A stretch of DNA of 64,000 nucleotides. Source: Pomphorhynchus laevis. Its lineage: Eukaryota; Acanthocephala; Palaeacanthocephala; Echinorhynchida; Pomphorhynchidae. Location of the stretch: the NCBI GenBank assembly GCA_012934845.2, contig WNNJ02002783.1, forward strand, positions 1 through 64,000, written 5' to 3'. Numbering within the stretch: position 1 is the stretch's first letter; the number at the start of each line of letters is the position of its first letter. Position numbers and translations under genes: made by a program. Below, piece after piece: positions 32,242 to 44,429 of this stretch. The notes below the pieces were generated by a model, which saw nothing but the letters and a program-made list of their open reading frames with translations, did not search any database and had not been told where the DNA came from.

Positions 32242-33400
32242 AAATAGAGAGATTTAGATGAAGTACTTTAACTAAAAAATTATAGATATTACATAAGTTT
32301 AACGAAAAATATGTTTTCACTCCTATAAATTATATAAAATCTTTACGATTTATTATTTAATTTTTTAAATTTTACTTTATTTATTTCATTTTATTTTAGA
32401 ATAAAATATGAAATATTATATAAAATTATTATATAAAATTATTAATTATTTAGATATTACATTAGTTTATCTGAGTTAGCTTATCTGAGTTTAAGTTTCC
32501 TCCTAAAGACTTATATTCGTTAGTCATTCATATTCCTATGAATGACTAACAGATTATTTATTATTTAATTATTTGAATTATTAGCATTATTTTTAATGAT
32601 TATTTAAGTAAATTATATAATTTGGACTTTTGTTATAGAGCATTCATTAATCCTTATCGGTTATTAATATTATATTAATTATTAATTTGAGGAACGAAGA
32701 AAGTAAGTGAAATATTTTATTATAAAAAATAAAACATGTCTTTTGTTAGTATCGATAGCAGGAGCTACCGAAATATTATATTGCCTCCTATGTATTTTAT
32801 ATGCAATTGTTAAAACTTTGTTGATTTTTATAATTGATAATACCAATGTATTTTAGTTAACTTAGTCTAAATGTGTTTTGGGATAAAATAAATGTGTGTT
32901 GTAAAAAAGTAGAATTTTTTACTTACATTTTCTGTGATACAATTATTTAAAATGCAAAATTAACTTTTAAAATTTTAAACACTGTTTTTATCAATCTTGA
33001 TAAGATAAATCGAAGTATCTTATCACTGTGATTATCTATCATAAACAAAAATATATTAATCTCCCGATAATCAGGCATATGTGCAATACAGTATCATGTA
33101 GTGTGCTAAGATCATAATTATCTACACAATGGATTTGTAAAGGTATTTTGGCATTAAATAATTACGGTGCATTTTTATCATTTCTGTGCTCTAACGATTT
33201 TATCAGTTAAAAATAATTGAGATATAAAAACTAAATGTCTCATGCGTCATATAAAATATGAAATATGTTTCAATGATAATATATGTGTATTATATACTAT
33301 TCTTAATAAAACTAATATAAATAGAAAAATATTAATATTTAAATAAATAAATTAAATAATTAATTAAATATTAATAGAAAAGGTGTATATTTATATATGA
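32242..33400. other. AT-rich gene-free stretch
   Basis: No gene seen. A perfect 14-bp hairpin (GTTAGTCATTCATA, loop TTCC) sits at 32,519-32,550. Confidence 0.4.
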
Positions 33401-33750
33401 ACATTATATATGACCATTTTTATTCAATAAGTGAACAAATTTATCCATAAAGCCTTATTCTAAACAAAACAAATATTAATGATAAAGAATATGTATCTAT
33501 ATTGATTATATTAAACTAATATTAATTATAAAGAAGGTGTATATCCTTCTAGTGGATATGACCATTAAATTAACATAAACTAAATTTAAAATTTAAAAGT
33601 AGGGACATCTATATTTAGACAAGTAAAAGGTGTTCCAATATGGAGGTAATAGTAGCCCAATTATAGCTGACTTGTTTTTAAGCTTTATAGAATATGAATT
33701 TGTTCATAACTGTGTAAAAACTAAATCTAAATTATATAAAGATATGTTAG
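33400..33750 (+). mobile_element. Rearranged PLE RT fragments
   Basis: 33,411-33,560 holds YSISEQIYP and ILNKTNINDKE pieces of the RT C-terminal half. 33,600-33,745 holds the earlier RT part (FRQVKGVP, then NSSPIIADLFLSFIEYEFVHNC), so the order is shuffled. The same one-base displacement at CCAATATGGAGG as in the 18.9-kb copy is present at 33,635-33,646. Confidence 0.7.
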
Positions 33751-35275
33751 TTTGAGTAATCTTGACACTGATCGTATTGCTATGAAAATGACCTTTACGG
33801 ATCAATATTAACGTTTGACAATCATCCGCATGTAGCATGTCAGTAAAACAGATTTCTATAAAAACGTTACTTTTAAAATTATTAGAGACGAATTTGTTTA
33901 GAATCGAAATACAAAAAAATAATATTAGCAATTATCTAAATTAACCAAATACACACCATTATTTTATGGCATAATTAAAAATAATTTATATTTTCGAACG
34001 ACCGTCAGCAAGTAAATCTTTTCGGAAAATAAAATTTTTATAGAAAGTTTGATGACCTTGCACCTTTTAAATAAACTAATGTGGGTTTTATTAAGCATAT
34101 TACAATCTTTTATGATGGTCATTGCTCAATAACACGCTAAAATGGCATCTTTTAAATGATGGCCGTGATTACCACATCTTTTAAATAATGGATTTTAAAT
34201 GATGCCATCTTTAAGTGATGGCATCGTTTAAAACTTTAAGATGATAACTTTTAAACTTTTCAGATCTTTCGGCGTCATTTGTAAAGAATTTATATTTTAA
34301 CTTATCCTACCAATTCCGCATATCGACATCTTAGGGAGGTAAGCACACAAACTGATGTCTAAGACGCTTTTAATTTTTGTATAAGTCGGCATTGAGCAGC
34401 ATGCGTGCACTTTTTTACTGAGAGATAGTAAACGCCAATGTTTCTATGAACTATGCATCAAGTTCCGAAAGATATAATTGAAAATCATAAAGGTATTTAT
34501 AGTATTATGTTATCATGAATTAGCGAACTGCATGAAACAAGATGTACTAGCAAGGATTCTAGAGTGGAAGACATTTGATGATATACATGGGGTGCACTTT
34601 ACAGATCTCCATATGAATTTATCAACCCGGAAAAAGTTTTCAGCTTTTAGGTCAACTCAGAAAGTTTGTATCCCGTAACAAGAAATACGATAAATAGCAA
34701 ATTATTGATCTAATATCAGAACTAACACAGTATATTAAGTATATCAAGATATTCAAAAGAACTATATCACCATAAAAACTCAAAACAATAAAAATTCTAA
34801 GTTTTGTTAATAATTTGGTAAAATCAAATTAGAATTTTAATTAATTAATTGCTTAAGTTTTAAATAACATTATTAATAAATGATATGATTTGGTTTATGA
34901 TAGTAACATTACTTCCACGTTAAAATTAGTCATGAATGTTTCTGCTGAAAAAATCAATGTGAGATTACATCGTTACATCATAGATTTGTTGAAATAGTGT
35001 GAATTAAACTATAAAACTCAAGTTTGAAGGGTAATTCTACTGACTGGCTTTACACATTCAAATCACGTCAGAGTATTTTTATTCTTGCATTTTTCTTTCT
35101 TATGAATAACAATAATCGTAGTGTTTTACGATTTATTGTGTCCATACAAGGACCAAATGCCACAATAGTAAAATTTTAATTTATAATTAATATTTAAATG
35201 TTAATAAAATTCTAATCTGTTAAATTTTAACTATTTATAGATTAACTAATTAATATTATTAATTTTATTATTACA
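33751..35275. other. Gene-free stretch with local imperfect repeats
   Basis: No gene recognised. At 34,140-34,225 a short motif (GGCATCTTTTAAATGATGGC and variants) recurs about four times in mixed orientation, giving several small hairpins. The 66-codon ORF at 34,478 has no recognisable domain. Confidence 0.4.
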
Positions 35276-35760
35276 ATATAAATATATGAAATATATGTTT
35301 CGATACATTGATGATATATGTGTATTTAATTCTAATGATTTTTATTCAATTAGTGAGCACATTTATCCAGAAAGCCTTATTCTTAACAAAACCAATATTA
35401 ATGATAAAGAAGGTGTATATCTAGATATGAACATTAAATTAACATTAACTAAAACTACTATTAATTTATATCGTAGAGATGACTTATTTAAATTTACAAG
35501 AAACATATTTTTGCATGAGCATTCATGCATACCATATAATATAAAATATAATACATTAAATAATGAAATTTTAAGAATTGCAACAATATGTAATGATATT
35601 GGCTTTCTTCAAAATCATTTAAATAATTTAATAGATGCATATTTTAAACTAGGTTACTATAAAAATAACATCAAACAGAAAATAGTAAAATATACAAAGT
35701 AACACAATAATATAAAGAATAAATTTAAACTCTTAAGTGGCAAATTTTTATAAAAATACG
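35276..35760 (+). mobile_element. PLE RT C-terminal fragment (YIDD to C-terminus)
   Basis: A 138-codon frame at 35,286-35,702 from KYMFRYIDDICVFNSND through ISEHIYPESLILNKTN and FTRNIFLHEHSCIPYN to KQKIVKY. It is nearly identical to the corresponding part of the 18.9-kb copy. It starts at the catalytic YIDD, so this is a 5'-truncated insertion and not a gene. It then continues into the tail. Confidence 0.85.
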
Positions 35761-35769
35761 TTAAACATA

Positions 35770-35950
35770 AAATACATTTCATCAGAGAAAATACATCATT
35801 AGCATGTATTTGGCCCCGCTGCTATGCTGGGTAGAAAAATTAGGGGGCCGAAACCTGATAGCATTGTATTTCGTTCTGATAACCTCTAATCTTTATTCTG
35901 ATACAAAGTCTGTAATTTATTAGTCAATTCATAAAAATTAGCTTTTATTT
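35770..35950 (+). repeat. PLE tail following the 35.3-kb RT fragment
   Basis: TTTCATCAGAGAAAATACAT, TTTGGCCCCGCTGCTATGC, TTAGGGGGCCGAAACCTGAT, TTATTCTGATACAAAGTCTG. The GAGGAG and CATAGCAG segments are mutated here, so the pseudoknot pairing is lost. Confidence 0.7.
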
Positions 35951-36054
35951 TATTTTATTCTTATATAACAATTATTTATTATTTATAATTATTTATTATC
36001 TAATTATTTGAATGCTCTTAATCATAGTATTTACTATTAAGAGGTTTACTGATG

Positions 36055-36205
36055 ATTAAGTACTGTCAAAGTTGTGTAGCTACAGGGCCATACTGACGAG
36101 TCCACCCTGCAGTGATCAGTAGAGGTGGTCGAAGCACCCCATTTGGTGCTGGACGTCTGTGGTAGGCGTATTCCGAGTTAAACTCTCGATGAAGGTTGTA
36201 AAAAA
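36055..36205. other. GC-rich islet of unknown nature, hammerhead-like
   Basis: About 150 bp of near 50% GC in very AT-rich DNA. On the plus strand CTGACGAG (36,093-36,100) is followed by a CCACC/GGTGG stem, CGAAG, and a GCACC/GGTGC hairpin, an order like a hammerhead but with G-C at 15.1-16.1 and no stem I. On the minus strand 36,209-36,066 is open for 47 codons with an unusual composition (AYHRRPAPNGVLRPP, GWTRQYGPVA) and could be an exon-like relic. I do not recognise either. Confidence 0.35.
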
Positions 36206-36779
36206 GCATGTATGTTAATACTTTTCTGTTGATCTCAATTAAAAAAGTTGTATCACATTTCTTTCTGATTAATCGAAAGTTAATAAAAGTCGAAATAAAA
36301 TCGAAGCATTTTGAACATTCAGAAACAATAATTTTAAAACATGATTTAATTTCTTTAAGTCAATTTTTAAATGGTTTATCAAGAGAACAATATCATTACA
36401 TATTCGATCTGTCAAACCATATTATTTATAGTAATATATTATCGATTAGTTTTTGTGCCTGATGATGAAAATGTGGCTTTTAATAATTTAAAGTGATATT
36501 TAATATTGCTTGAGATGCATGAATTTTTGTAATAAATAATTACAAAATTAATTACAAAATAAATAATTACAGTAATCGAAATTGCTCTTGTATGATAGAA
36601 TCACTGTTCTCTGTTTGATTATCATGTAAACTGAATTAAAAAATTGATTAGCTTGTGAAATAATTACGTAATAATTAAGATTACTTAATGATTAATTTAA
36701 ATTAATTGTGTATTTTTAATTTAACAATTAGAGATATTTGTAAACGGAAGTTTACAAATCGATGTGTAAATCTAAATTT
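36206..36779. other. AT-rich stretch with an unidentified small ORF
   Basis: An 84-codon plus-strand frame at 36,208-36,462 begins with the ATG of TATGTATGTT. It is rich in I, L, S and K, has no domain I recognise, and has the base composition of the flanking non-coding DNA. It is probably not a gene. Confidence 0.3.
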
Positions 36780-38033
36780 CATTCAATTTGAAAACTCTTA
36801 AATAATTTATTAGCTCGTCAAATAATTTTTAAAATTGAAACTGTAAATGCCAATATTATGTAAATAATCTAATGTTAATAAAAGTCAAAATAAAACTACA
36901 TTTCGAAGCATTTAGTAAAAATTTATATAATTCAATTTATTATTTTTAACTGATAATATATTACCATTTTTTGAAGTTATTTATAAAACAAAATATGTAA
37001 GTTTACGTAAGTGATTTGAATTATTATATTGACATGTTATTAGTGACCAGTGGACTCTGTTTTTCTGGTAATATAACTACCTTCAGTAGTTTTACATTCA
37101 ATTTGAAAACTCTTAAATTATTTATTAGCTGGTCAAATAGTAAATATTTAAATCTTGAGATCTTATATAATTTTAATTTATATTAAAAGAAAGTTAAAAT
37201 AAAATCAATGTTCATGAATTATTAAATAATATGCGATATATCAGTATTAAGATTATATGTCATCTGGTGAAACTGCTATGTTATTATTTTTCGAGTCCGA
37301 CTTCTCGACCCAACATATTGACTTGGAGAATATTTTCTATAATTGAGATTAATATTTCTAGATTTTCTTGAATTTTTATAAATTCAACTTTTGTGGATTA
37401 ATAGATAATATATGATTTATCAGAATTAAGATTGTAGATAATCTGGAGGATAGTGAGAATATGTTGTCCTGTAATTTCCCCGTAAATGCTAGTTGTTATT
37501 TTAAATTTTAATAAATCCAAATCAGTCGATGGAATCGGTAACTAGAATATAGTTATATTACAATCTGAGGTGTCTATTTTCAAGGTTGATATATAAGTAA
37601 TAAAATGGATGTAAAAGGTAATATCCAGGAGGTAAGCTGTAGGAACTGCTATTTTATGAGGTTCCGACCCCTATCTATATACCCAACTTTGCAAAATGGC
37701 CAAATGCATGTTAATTATATATTTCCTCTGAAGAAATTTGATTATCGAGTATTTTATTGAAAGTATATTATTTACTATTACACAGTTATTTAATACCAAC
37801 ACACAGTTACATCGACAATTACAACATTTTTTAAATAATTATTTTAAGAGTTGCAAAGAGTTTAAATAATTACTTTGACATGTACAGTATTTTTTAAAGT
37901 ACAATTATCAGATTTGTGTCAGATCACCTTTTACATATATTTTATTATAAGATGTTGCCAATAAGTAATAAGTTTCAGTAATCATACCTTAGATTTAGAA
38001 GTACGACTTAGATGTAATAGCCGTCGGTATAGA
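36780..38033 (-). repeat. 1,254-bp inverted duplication, right arm
   Basis: Reverse complement of 27,034-28,287. It carries the two tail-repeat fragments on the minus strand (37,745-37,630 and 37,340-37,220). The 8.5-kb spacer between the arms contains PLE pieces and the second copy of the 2.18-kb direct repeat. Confidence 0.9.
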
Positions 38034-39730
38034 TAAAATTAAGAATTGCTCAAATCTTAAGAATAAATAGTATCTTATAAAGGCGAATTCATGGTTTTGC
38101 ATCCTTTCAAAGATATTCGATTGTGCAGTATGCTAGGCTATTCGACTAATCGGTTATAAGCAATTCGACTAAGCTTTATTATCGAAAATGTGCATATCTC
38201 TAGTGTATCAGATACCCTATTTGTTTGTATTTTATGAAATCAAAAGCAAATAATAAAAACGATAGCTATTCTATCATAAGTACAGATTATTGCATTAGAT
38301 ACGTTTCGGTATTAAACAAAATAGCAATAATGTTGGATATTATCTGTAATAGTATACGATTTTATTTGCTGAAGGAATTAAACACCAGTAACGGGTCCAT
38401 ACAGCACGAAATAAAGTACAGTCTTTGCTTTACGTTTATTCGCTAGGGATAGCTGTTAGCGTTTCTAGATTTAAACAGTAAATCAGCTTTCGAATGGTGT
38501 AAAACAGCAGGTAGCGATTTCTTCTAAACGCTAAGTTTCATAAAAAATATATTGTTATTTTTGAACTTCGCACCAAGTAATTTATACTTTCGCAAATGGT
38601 AAGTTAACGAATAAAATGCTGTGTATAAATCAAGTTTGATAACATAAAAGCTTGAGGGTTCTGAAATTTAGCACATGGATGTACATATTATAGTATACAA
38701 CCTACTTTGTCCAAGAGTTAATAAAGAATTATAAATTTCCAATAGAGAACAAATACATGTGTTTTAACAAAAGTTGGGAGAATATTATAATCTGTTTTAT
38801 AAAAAGTGCGTTATTTTCATATCACGTCTTCATTCAAGTGTACAGCCGTTATCGCTTGAACGCTTCCAATCTGACACGAAGCAAATAAATATTATATAAG
38901 CAGTTTTTATTTCTCCGTTATAGAAAATTCGCGCATGAATAGTACACACAGCAAATTAGATTATTTCTAGATCGTTAGGACCTTAATCTCTAGCGATGAA
39001 CGCTAACTATTATCTTAATATCACGTGCATATTTGCATATTATTCAAACCAAACAATCTCTTATACATTTATAAATCTATGAATACTTTGCAATTTTAAA
39101 TTTTATTAGATACATAAATATTTCAAGCGATGATTAAAACAACAATGCCCATTACACGAAATGTAAAAAATAACTTTTTTGCATTTCTTTTTTGTAATTT
39201 TCGTTTTAAATGTTAATTAATTTAAACAATTCAATTCCGTTGTAATATTAAATACCGGATGTATCTGTATATCAATAGTATCTGTATGATCTATCCAAGG
39301 ATAGTCTCTGATTTAAATATTTTAAGTGCCGTGTATTTGATCCAAATGATACCAAACAAAACAGCAACCTAATTTTCTCTTCACTCAAAATGTTTCCGGA
39401 CAACTGATGGCCTTAATTATTATTTTGATCAAATAAATATATCTTACATTTCAAACATTTCAAGCTTTGCGAAATAATAATCTGTGTCTATTTTGTTTCC
39501 AAACGTTATGATTAAATATACTGCGTTAATTATATTTTAATCCAGATATTTTTTATTTTAAAAAGAATATGAAGAATTTTTACATTTAAATGAGATTTAT
39601 TTTCAATAATTTATTATATTTAAAAATGACTGATGTTGATCGATTTTTTATTCTAGCTCGTTACCCATTACATTTAATGTAAAAAAATAACTTTTTTGCA
39701 TTTCCTTTTTATAATTTCTGTTTTAAATGT
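38034..39730. other. Gene-free stretch
   Basis: No recognisable gene. A 73-codon plus ORF (38,225-38,446) has no domain. TTTTTGCATTTC and TTAATTTAAACAATTCAATTCCG occur twice (39,175-39,240 and 39,690-39,756), a short direct repeat of about 80 bp. The second copy leads into the LINE C 3' end. Confidence 0.4.
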
Positions 39731-39734
39731 TAAT

Positions 39735-41065
39735 TAATTTAAACAATTCAATTCCGTCCTAAGGCGATACTTGAATACACGGGCTGCTACAATAATTAAG
39801 AGTAGCCCTTCGAAAACTAGCCACACGGGAATGCAATTATATTGCAGGGAAGACCGTTCCAAGCTCGTAATACTATGTGAAATAATCGAGAGATGTGTTA
39901 CTTGACCCATGTCCACAATTCATCAGATGAAACGAGTGTTCCCTGTGACACCGTCTTTTATTTGTTCTCACATATTGTTGTGAATACACGTGAATTCCCT
40001 TCACTATAAAGTACATGGCTAGCATATCTAGGTAAATTAACCTGAGACTGACACTATTAATATTGGCCACGAGTAGGCGTTGTAAGTAGCTCAGATTTGA
40101 AATTTCATTGCATAATTTGCTACCACGTCGTAGAATACATTCTAAACTGTTAACCTCACCCTTGGAAATTGGAAAATTCGCTTGGATACTCTATTCTAAA
40201 TGAAAAAATGTAAGAATTTATTAAAGTAAAAAAATTAATGTAAGAATTTATTAAAGTAAAAAATCAAAAAAAATCTAAATGAGAACTAGATATTTATATA
40301 AGACGCCAAAACCTAAAGGTGATAGGTGCGAAAGAACATTCTTAATAATGTAAAGTTTCCTCTTAGCATCAGCACATCTCCGATTAGTGTCAACTCTAGT
40401 TATCAAGGTCCGATCCCAAATTATTCCCAAATCCCGAACACTCGCAACTGTTTCGATCTCTTGTAACCCTAGCATATATAAAGATATAAGTGAAGACCTT
40501 CCAAAGCGCATGTGAGCACATTTTGATGCATTAATCAATAAACCGGTCTGACACACGTCAGCTAACGAATCAATTTTGGCCTATATTTTCAAATCACCAG
40601 CGTACACAAGACATCCACAATTAATTTTATGCAGCAAGGAGTCAACGAAGATTGTAAATAAGAGAGATCCCAATACTGTACCTTGAGGAACACCGGTATT
40701 CAAATCTCTAGGGTCAGATGGGCTTTCACCATTAAGGACATAAAATTGACGATCACCGGGGAAATTGATGACGAAACCAACAACACAGGTGAATGTCGTA
40801 AGAAATCAATACGTAGTTTAGTAGGGAATAAGGTACTCGTTCAAATGCCGACCTGAAGTCAAAGAATAAAACATCTACACAGTGCCCAGTAGAGATCAAG
40901 TCTACCCAAGCTTCACATACACACAAAATATTTGAGAGGCAAGATCTGCCTTTTCGGAAACCATGTTGTGCAGAACTTAGAAGGTTATACAAGTTTAGAT
41001 GAGAAATTATTCTACTTTGCACAATTCGCTCTAAGATCTTGCTTACGTGACTCGTTAAATTGATC
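39735..41065 (-). mobile_element. CR1-like LINE copy C, 5' truncated and decayed
   Basis: Minus-strand ORF2 remnant. RT blocks include SKILERIVQSRII, AQHGFRKGRSC, FFDFRSAFERVPY (41,040-40,830), then GVPQGTVLGSLLF with VYAGDLKI (Asp lost from YADD) near 40,690-40,590. Next come NASKCAHMRFGRS, VRDLGIIWD (40,530-40,420) and a C-terminal LIYLDMLAMYFIVKG near 40,020. A 29-bp direct repeat (AATGTAAGAATTTATTAAAG) interrupts the C-terminal part at 40,207-40,263. It joins the 3' end of LINE D at about 41,065, where the rest of its 5' half is missing, so LINE D may have inserted into it. Confidence 0.75.
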
Positions 41066-43755
41066 GGCATGTAAAAAAGATTTATTTTAACGTGGCAACA
41101 AAACAACAAAAAAATGTAAATGTGTCGAGAAGGTGTGAACGGAGGAGGTGTTTGAATGTGATAAAGGAGGGAGCGCAACGGACGTCGAAAGGGAGTTGAT
41201 TCCAGACGAGTGGGGCGGCGACGGGGAAGGATCGGAGACCGTAGTTGTTAGAGTAATTGGGAACGCAGGGTAAGAGGGTATGAAGGGAACGCAGCGATAG
41301 CGAGGTGGGGCGAGTGTCGTCTAAGAAATAAAGGTTAATGAACGATAGGGAGCGACAGCGATGAAACGAAAAGTTACAAGAAGAAGGTGGAGTTTGATGC
41401 TGATGTAGATGGTGGGCCAGGAGAGTTGAGCAAGATATGTGGATGTGTGGTTAAAGCGAAGGAGACAAAATAGCATTCGAACGGCGGAGTTGATTATTCG
41501 TTGTAGGGGTAGGATGATGGATTTTGGAGAATTTGTGAAAAGGCTGAGGCAGTAATCGATTTTATGGAAGAGAAGCGATGAAATAAGAGACATACAATAA
41601 CGGAAGTCGATAAGGGGGGATACAGCGGATGTCGCGGAGAATTAAGTTAGACGAGCGGACCTTGTCACGGACGAAGAGTTTAAGGGAAAGGTGATAATCG
41701 AAATGGAAGCCTAAGGAAGTGAGATTGTGGACTATGGGGATGATCGATGAGGTAAAAGATACAGTGGGAGGAGATATGTTTGGTTTACGGGGGATGATCC
41801 ACATTATTTCGAACTTATCGGTGTTTAGAACGAGATGGAGATTGGAGCGACGTTTGTAGATAGAAAAAAGACAGTTAGAGGCAGAAATGACGATATCGTG
41901 TATGCGATGTGCGGTGCATGAGCATAGACGAGGATGTCATCGGCGTATTGCATGACGTTAAAGTAAGGTTTGATAAATGGATAGAGATCGCCAAGCAGAA
42001 GAGAGAAAAGCAGGGGACCTAGGACTAAACCTTGTGGGACCCCCAAAAAATAGGGATGGGAGGGTAGTATGATGAATTAGAACAGACGCGAAAGGAACGG
42101 TCGGAGATATATGAGGCAAACCATGTTACGGAGGAGGAAGAAAAGCCGTAATCATAATGAAAGCGATAAAGAAGGACGTAGTTGTCGACAATGTCGAAGG
42201 CGGATAAGAGGTCGAGGGATATGATAACACTATATAGAGCCTTGTCACGAGAAATAAGTAGGTTGTTGGAAACTTTCATGCAGGCGATTTCTGTTGAGTG
42301 ATTAGAGCGTAAAGCGGATTGGAAAGGAGGGTACAGATTGGATGAGGAGAGATAAGCGTTGATCTTTATTAAGATGAGGCTTTTTAAGAGCTTAGAAAGA
42401 GTAGGGAGCAGTGAAACGGGGCGATAGCTAGAATAAAATGCGTGGTCGAGTGATTGTTTCTTAAGGAGGGGACGAACGATTGCGGATTTCCAGTGTAAAG
42501 GGAATATACTACTGCAGATGGACGAGTTAAATAAGGTTGGGAGAAAATGGAATATCGATGAGCATATGGATTTAAGTATGTGAGTATGCAGGGGATCGGC
42601 AGGTGAGGTTTTGCTGACAAGGACATGAGGACAGATGAGACTTCGGTAAGTGAAACAAGGATAAGATGAAAGAGTTCCGGGAGGATAAGGCTAGGCGGGG
42701 TAGAGTGGAATAGGATGAAGACCGGGGGTGAGAGAGCAACGTGTATACTTTGGTCTGGAGAAATGACGAATAATCATGGGCATTGATGTTGAAAGGCGAA
42801 TAGGAGCGAGCAAGGATTGTGTCAAAAGTATGCCAGAGAGTCTTAGAGTTTAATGTAGTGATGATTTTATGCAGCCAGAAGGAGTTGCATTTGGTACGGA
42901 TTAGGTTGAGATGAGACCGGCGAATAGCAAGATATCAATCACGAAGACCGAGTGATCGAGCGGAAATCACGTCTGAGATAGCGGTAATAGATTAGAAAAT
43001 CACGACGGAGTCGACGCTTTGAGAGTAGGCATTGGATGTCAAACCATTGGGCACGATTCAAGCGACGGTGTGGGTGAGGCTTGAATGACAAGATAAGATT
43101 GAGAGTGGATGTGAGTTTACAGTTGAAAAGAATGGCGAGATCGTGATGAGAGCAATATGTTATTGTGGGATAGGATAGAGACGATTTGAGTAAGGCAGAA
43201 CGGAGAAGGGAGAGGTCAAGATTTCTCCTAGGACGACGTAAGATTGTAAGTGTGTGAAGAGCGGTGTGGTTGTGCGTGAGATCAAGGGTGACGAGGAAGT
43301 GATCGGATGGACTAGGATCGGAGATGCACAGTGAGGTGTAGGCAGCAAAATGATCGGGGCCAGCGATAATGTCGAGTGCCCCGCCAAGGATATGTGTGGG
43401 GGCAGTGGAGATGGGTTTGTAGTTATAGTTGGATAGAATGTTGATGAACTGGATGGACTCGGTGGAAGAGAGGTGGTCGAGGTGGATGTAAAGGATGGAG
43501 GGCAAAGAACTGGGACAGAAGGTCAGCGAGTTCGGTAAAAAATAAGGAGGTAGGAGCAGATGAACCAGGATGGTATACAATGACGAGATCTAGAGTGATC
43601 GGGTTAGAAGAACGACAAGTGAGCAGTTCAAAAGAGCAAGGACTGAAAGGGGAAGTGATTTTGCGAATAGACGCGGGGTGACGGGCGAATGCGACAATGC
43701 CGCCATGATTAGAGAATTTAGAAGGGGATGAGCTGAGGGGGCAAGCGTATTCGAA
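41066..43755 (-). mobile_element. L2-like LINE copy D, 5' truncated
   Basis: Minus-strand LINE of clearly higher GC than its surroundings and strongly purine-rich on the plus strand. Order from 43,755 downward: endonuclease part (GGIVAFARHPASI near 43,700; PTHILGGALDIIAGPD and SDHFLVTLDL near 43,400-43,270); linker; RT with ISLDLLSAFDIVD (42,220), WFASYISDRSFRVC (42,110), GVPQGLVLGPLLFSLLLGDL (42,040) and MQYADDILVY (41,960); then IPIVHNLTSLGFHFDYHLSL (41,740) and the L2-typical LLFHKIDYCLSLFTNSPKSI (41,570) with LPLQRIINSAVR. Endonuclease SDH and RT Asp residues are present, but stops and frameshifts split the frame into at least six parts. Confidence 0.8.
42939..43580 (-). pseudogene. LINE D endonuclease C-terminal part and linker
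   Basis: 213-codon open frame. Residues about 60-105 give PTHILGGALDIIAGPDHFAA and SDPSPSDHFLVTLDL, the C-terminal endonuclease blocks with the catalytic SDH. The rest is the basic linker (RRPRRNLDLSLL, RRLNRAQWFDIQCLLSKRRL) before the RT. The frame ends at a stop before the RT begins. Confidence 0.7.
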
Positions 43756-44035
43756 TTATTAAATATTATTCAATAATTCATATTAAAATAATTGTAATAA
43801 TTTAGAAACTGATTTGATTTATAAACTCACATATTCTAAATATTATTTATTTAATAAATATTATTTAGTAATTTATATTAAAAAAATTGTAATAATTTAC
43901 AAACTCTGATTTGATTTATAAACTCGTTGTAAAGCCACATTCCGTTCTTGTTGCAAAAATGAAAACTCTCCTCCTTATCTACGCATGATACTAACTTTAG
44001 AAATAGTACAAAAAGTTATCGAAGCGACACAACGG
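43756..44035. repeat. AT-rich 90-bp direct repeats between LINE copies
   Basis: TAAATATTATTCAATAATTC at 43,760 and TAAATATTATTTAGTAATTT at 43,855 open two related units that both end GATTTGATTTATAAACTC. They precede the 3' end of another LINE D copy. A partial relative lies at 47,670-47,720. Confidence 0.55.
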
Positions 44036-44039
44036 CTAA

Positions 44040-44420
44040 GAACAAATAAAAAAGATTTATTTAAACGTGACAAATGCGTGTCAGCACACGCTTACATGAC
44101 CACAACAAAACAAAAATGTAAATCATGTGTCGAGGTGTGAACGGAGGAGGTGTTTGAATGTTATAAAGGATGGAGCGCGGCGGACGTCGAGAATGAGTTG
44201 ATTCCAGGCGAGTGAGGCGGCGACGAGGAAGGATCGGAGACCATAGTTGTTGGAGTAATTAGGAACGTGGAGTAAGAGGGTATGACAGGAACGAAGCGAT
44301 AGCGAGGTGGGGCGAGTATCGTCTAAGAAAGAAAGGTTGATGAACGATGGGGAGCCGACAGCGATGAGACGAAAAGCTACGAGAAGGCAGAGTTCGTGAA
44401 CTCCGCCGAACTACACAAGC
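44040..44420 (-). mobile_element. LINE D family 3' end (short copy)
   Basis: Minus-strand 3' end of a second L2-like copy, read from 44,420 (near TTCGTCTCATCGCTGTCGGC) to 44,045. It resembles 41,345-41,066. It retains the 3' UTR hairpin GCGTGT/ACACGC at 44,076-44,091, followed (minus strand) by ATTTGTCACGTTTAAATAAA and poly-T-like sequence. It is severely 5' truncated, as is usual for LINE insertions. Confidence 0.75.
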
Positions 44421-44429
44421 AAACAAACC

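Noticed and set aside
36085-36110. GGCCATAC as the start of a 5S rRNA gene
   Set aside because: The following sequence does not match 5S rRNA internal control boxes or length.
27034-38033. Maverick/Polinton-type giant transposon bounded by the inverted arms
   Set aside because: No polymerase B, integrase, capsid or other such genes in the spacer; only PLE debris.
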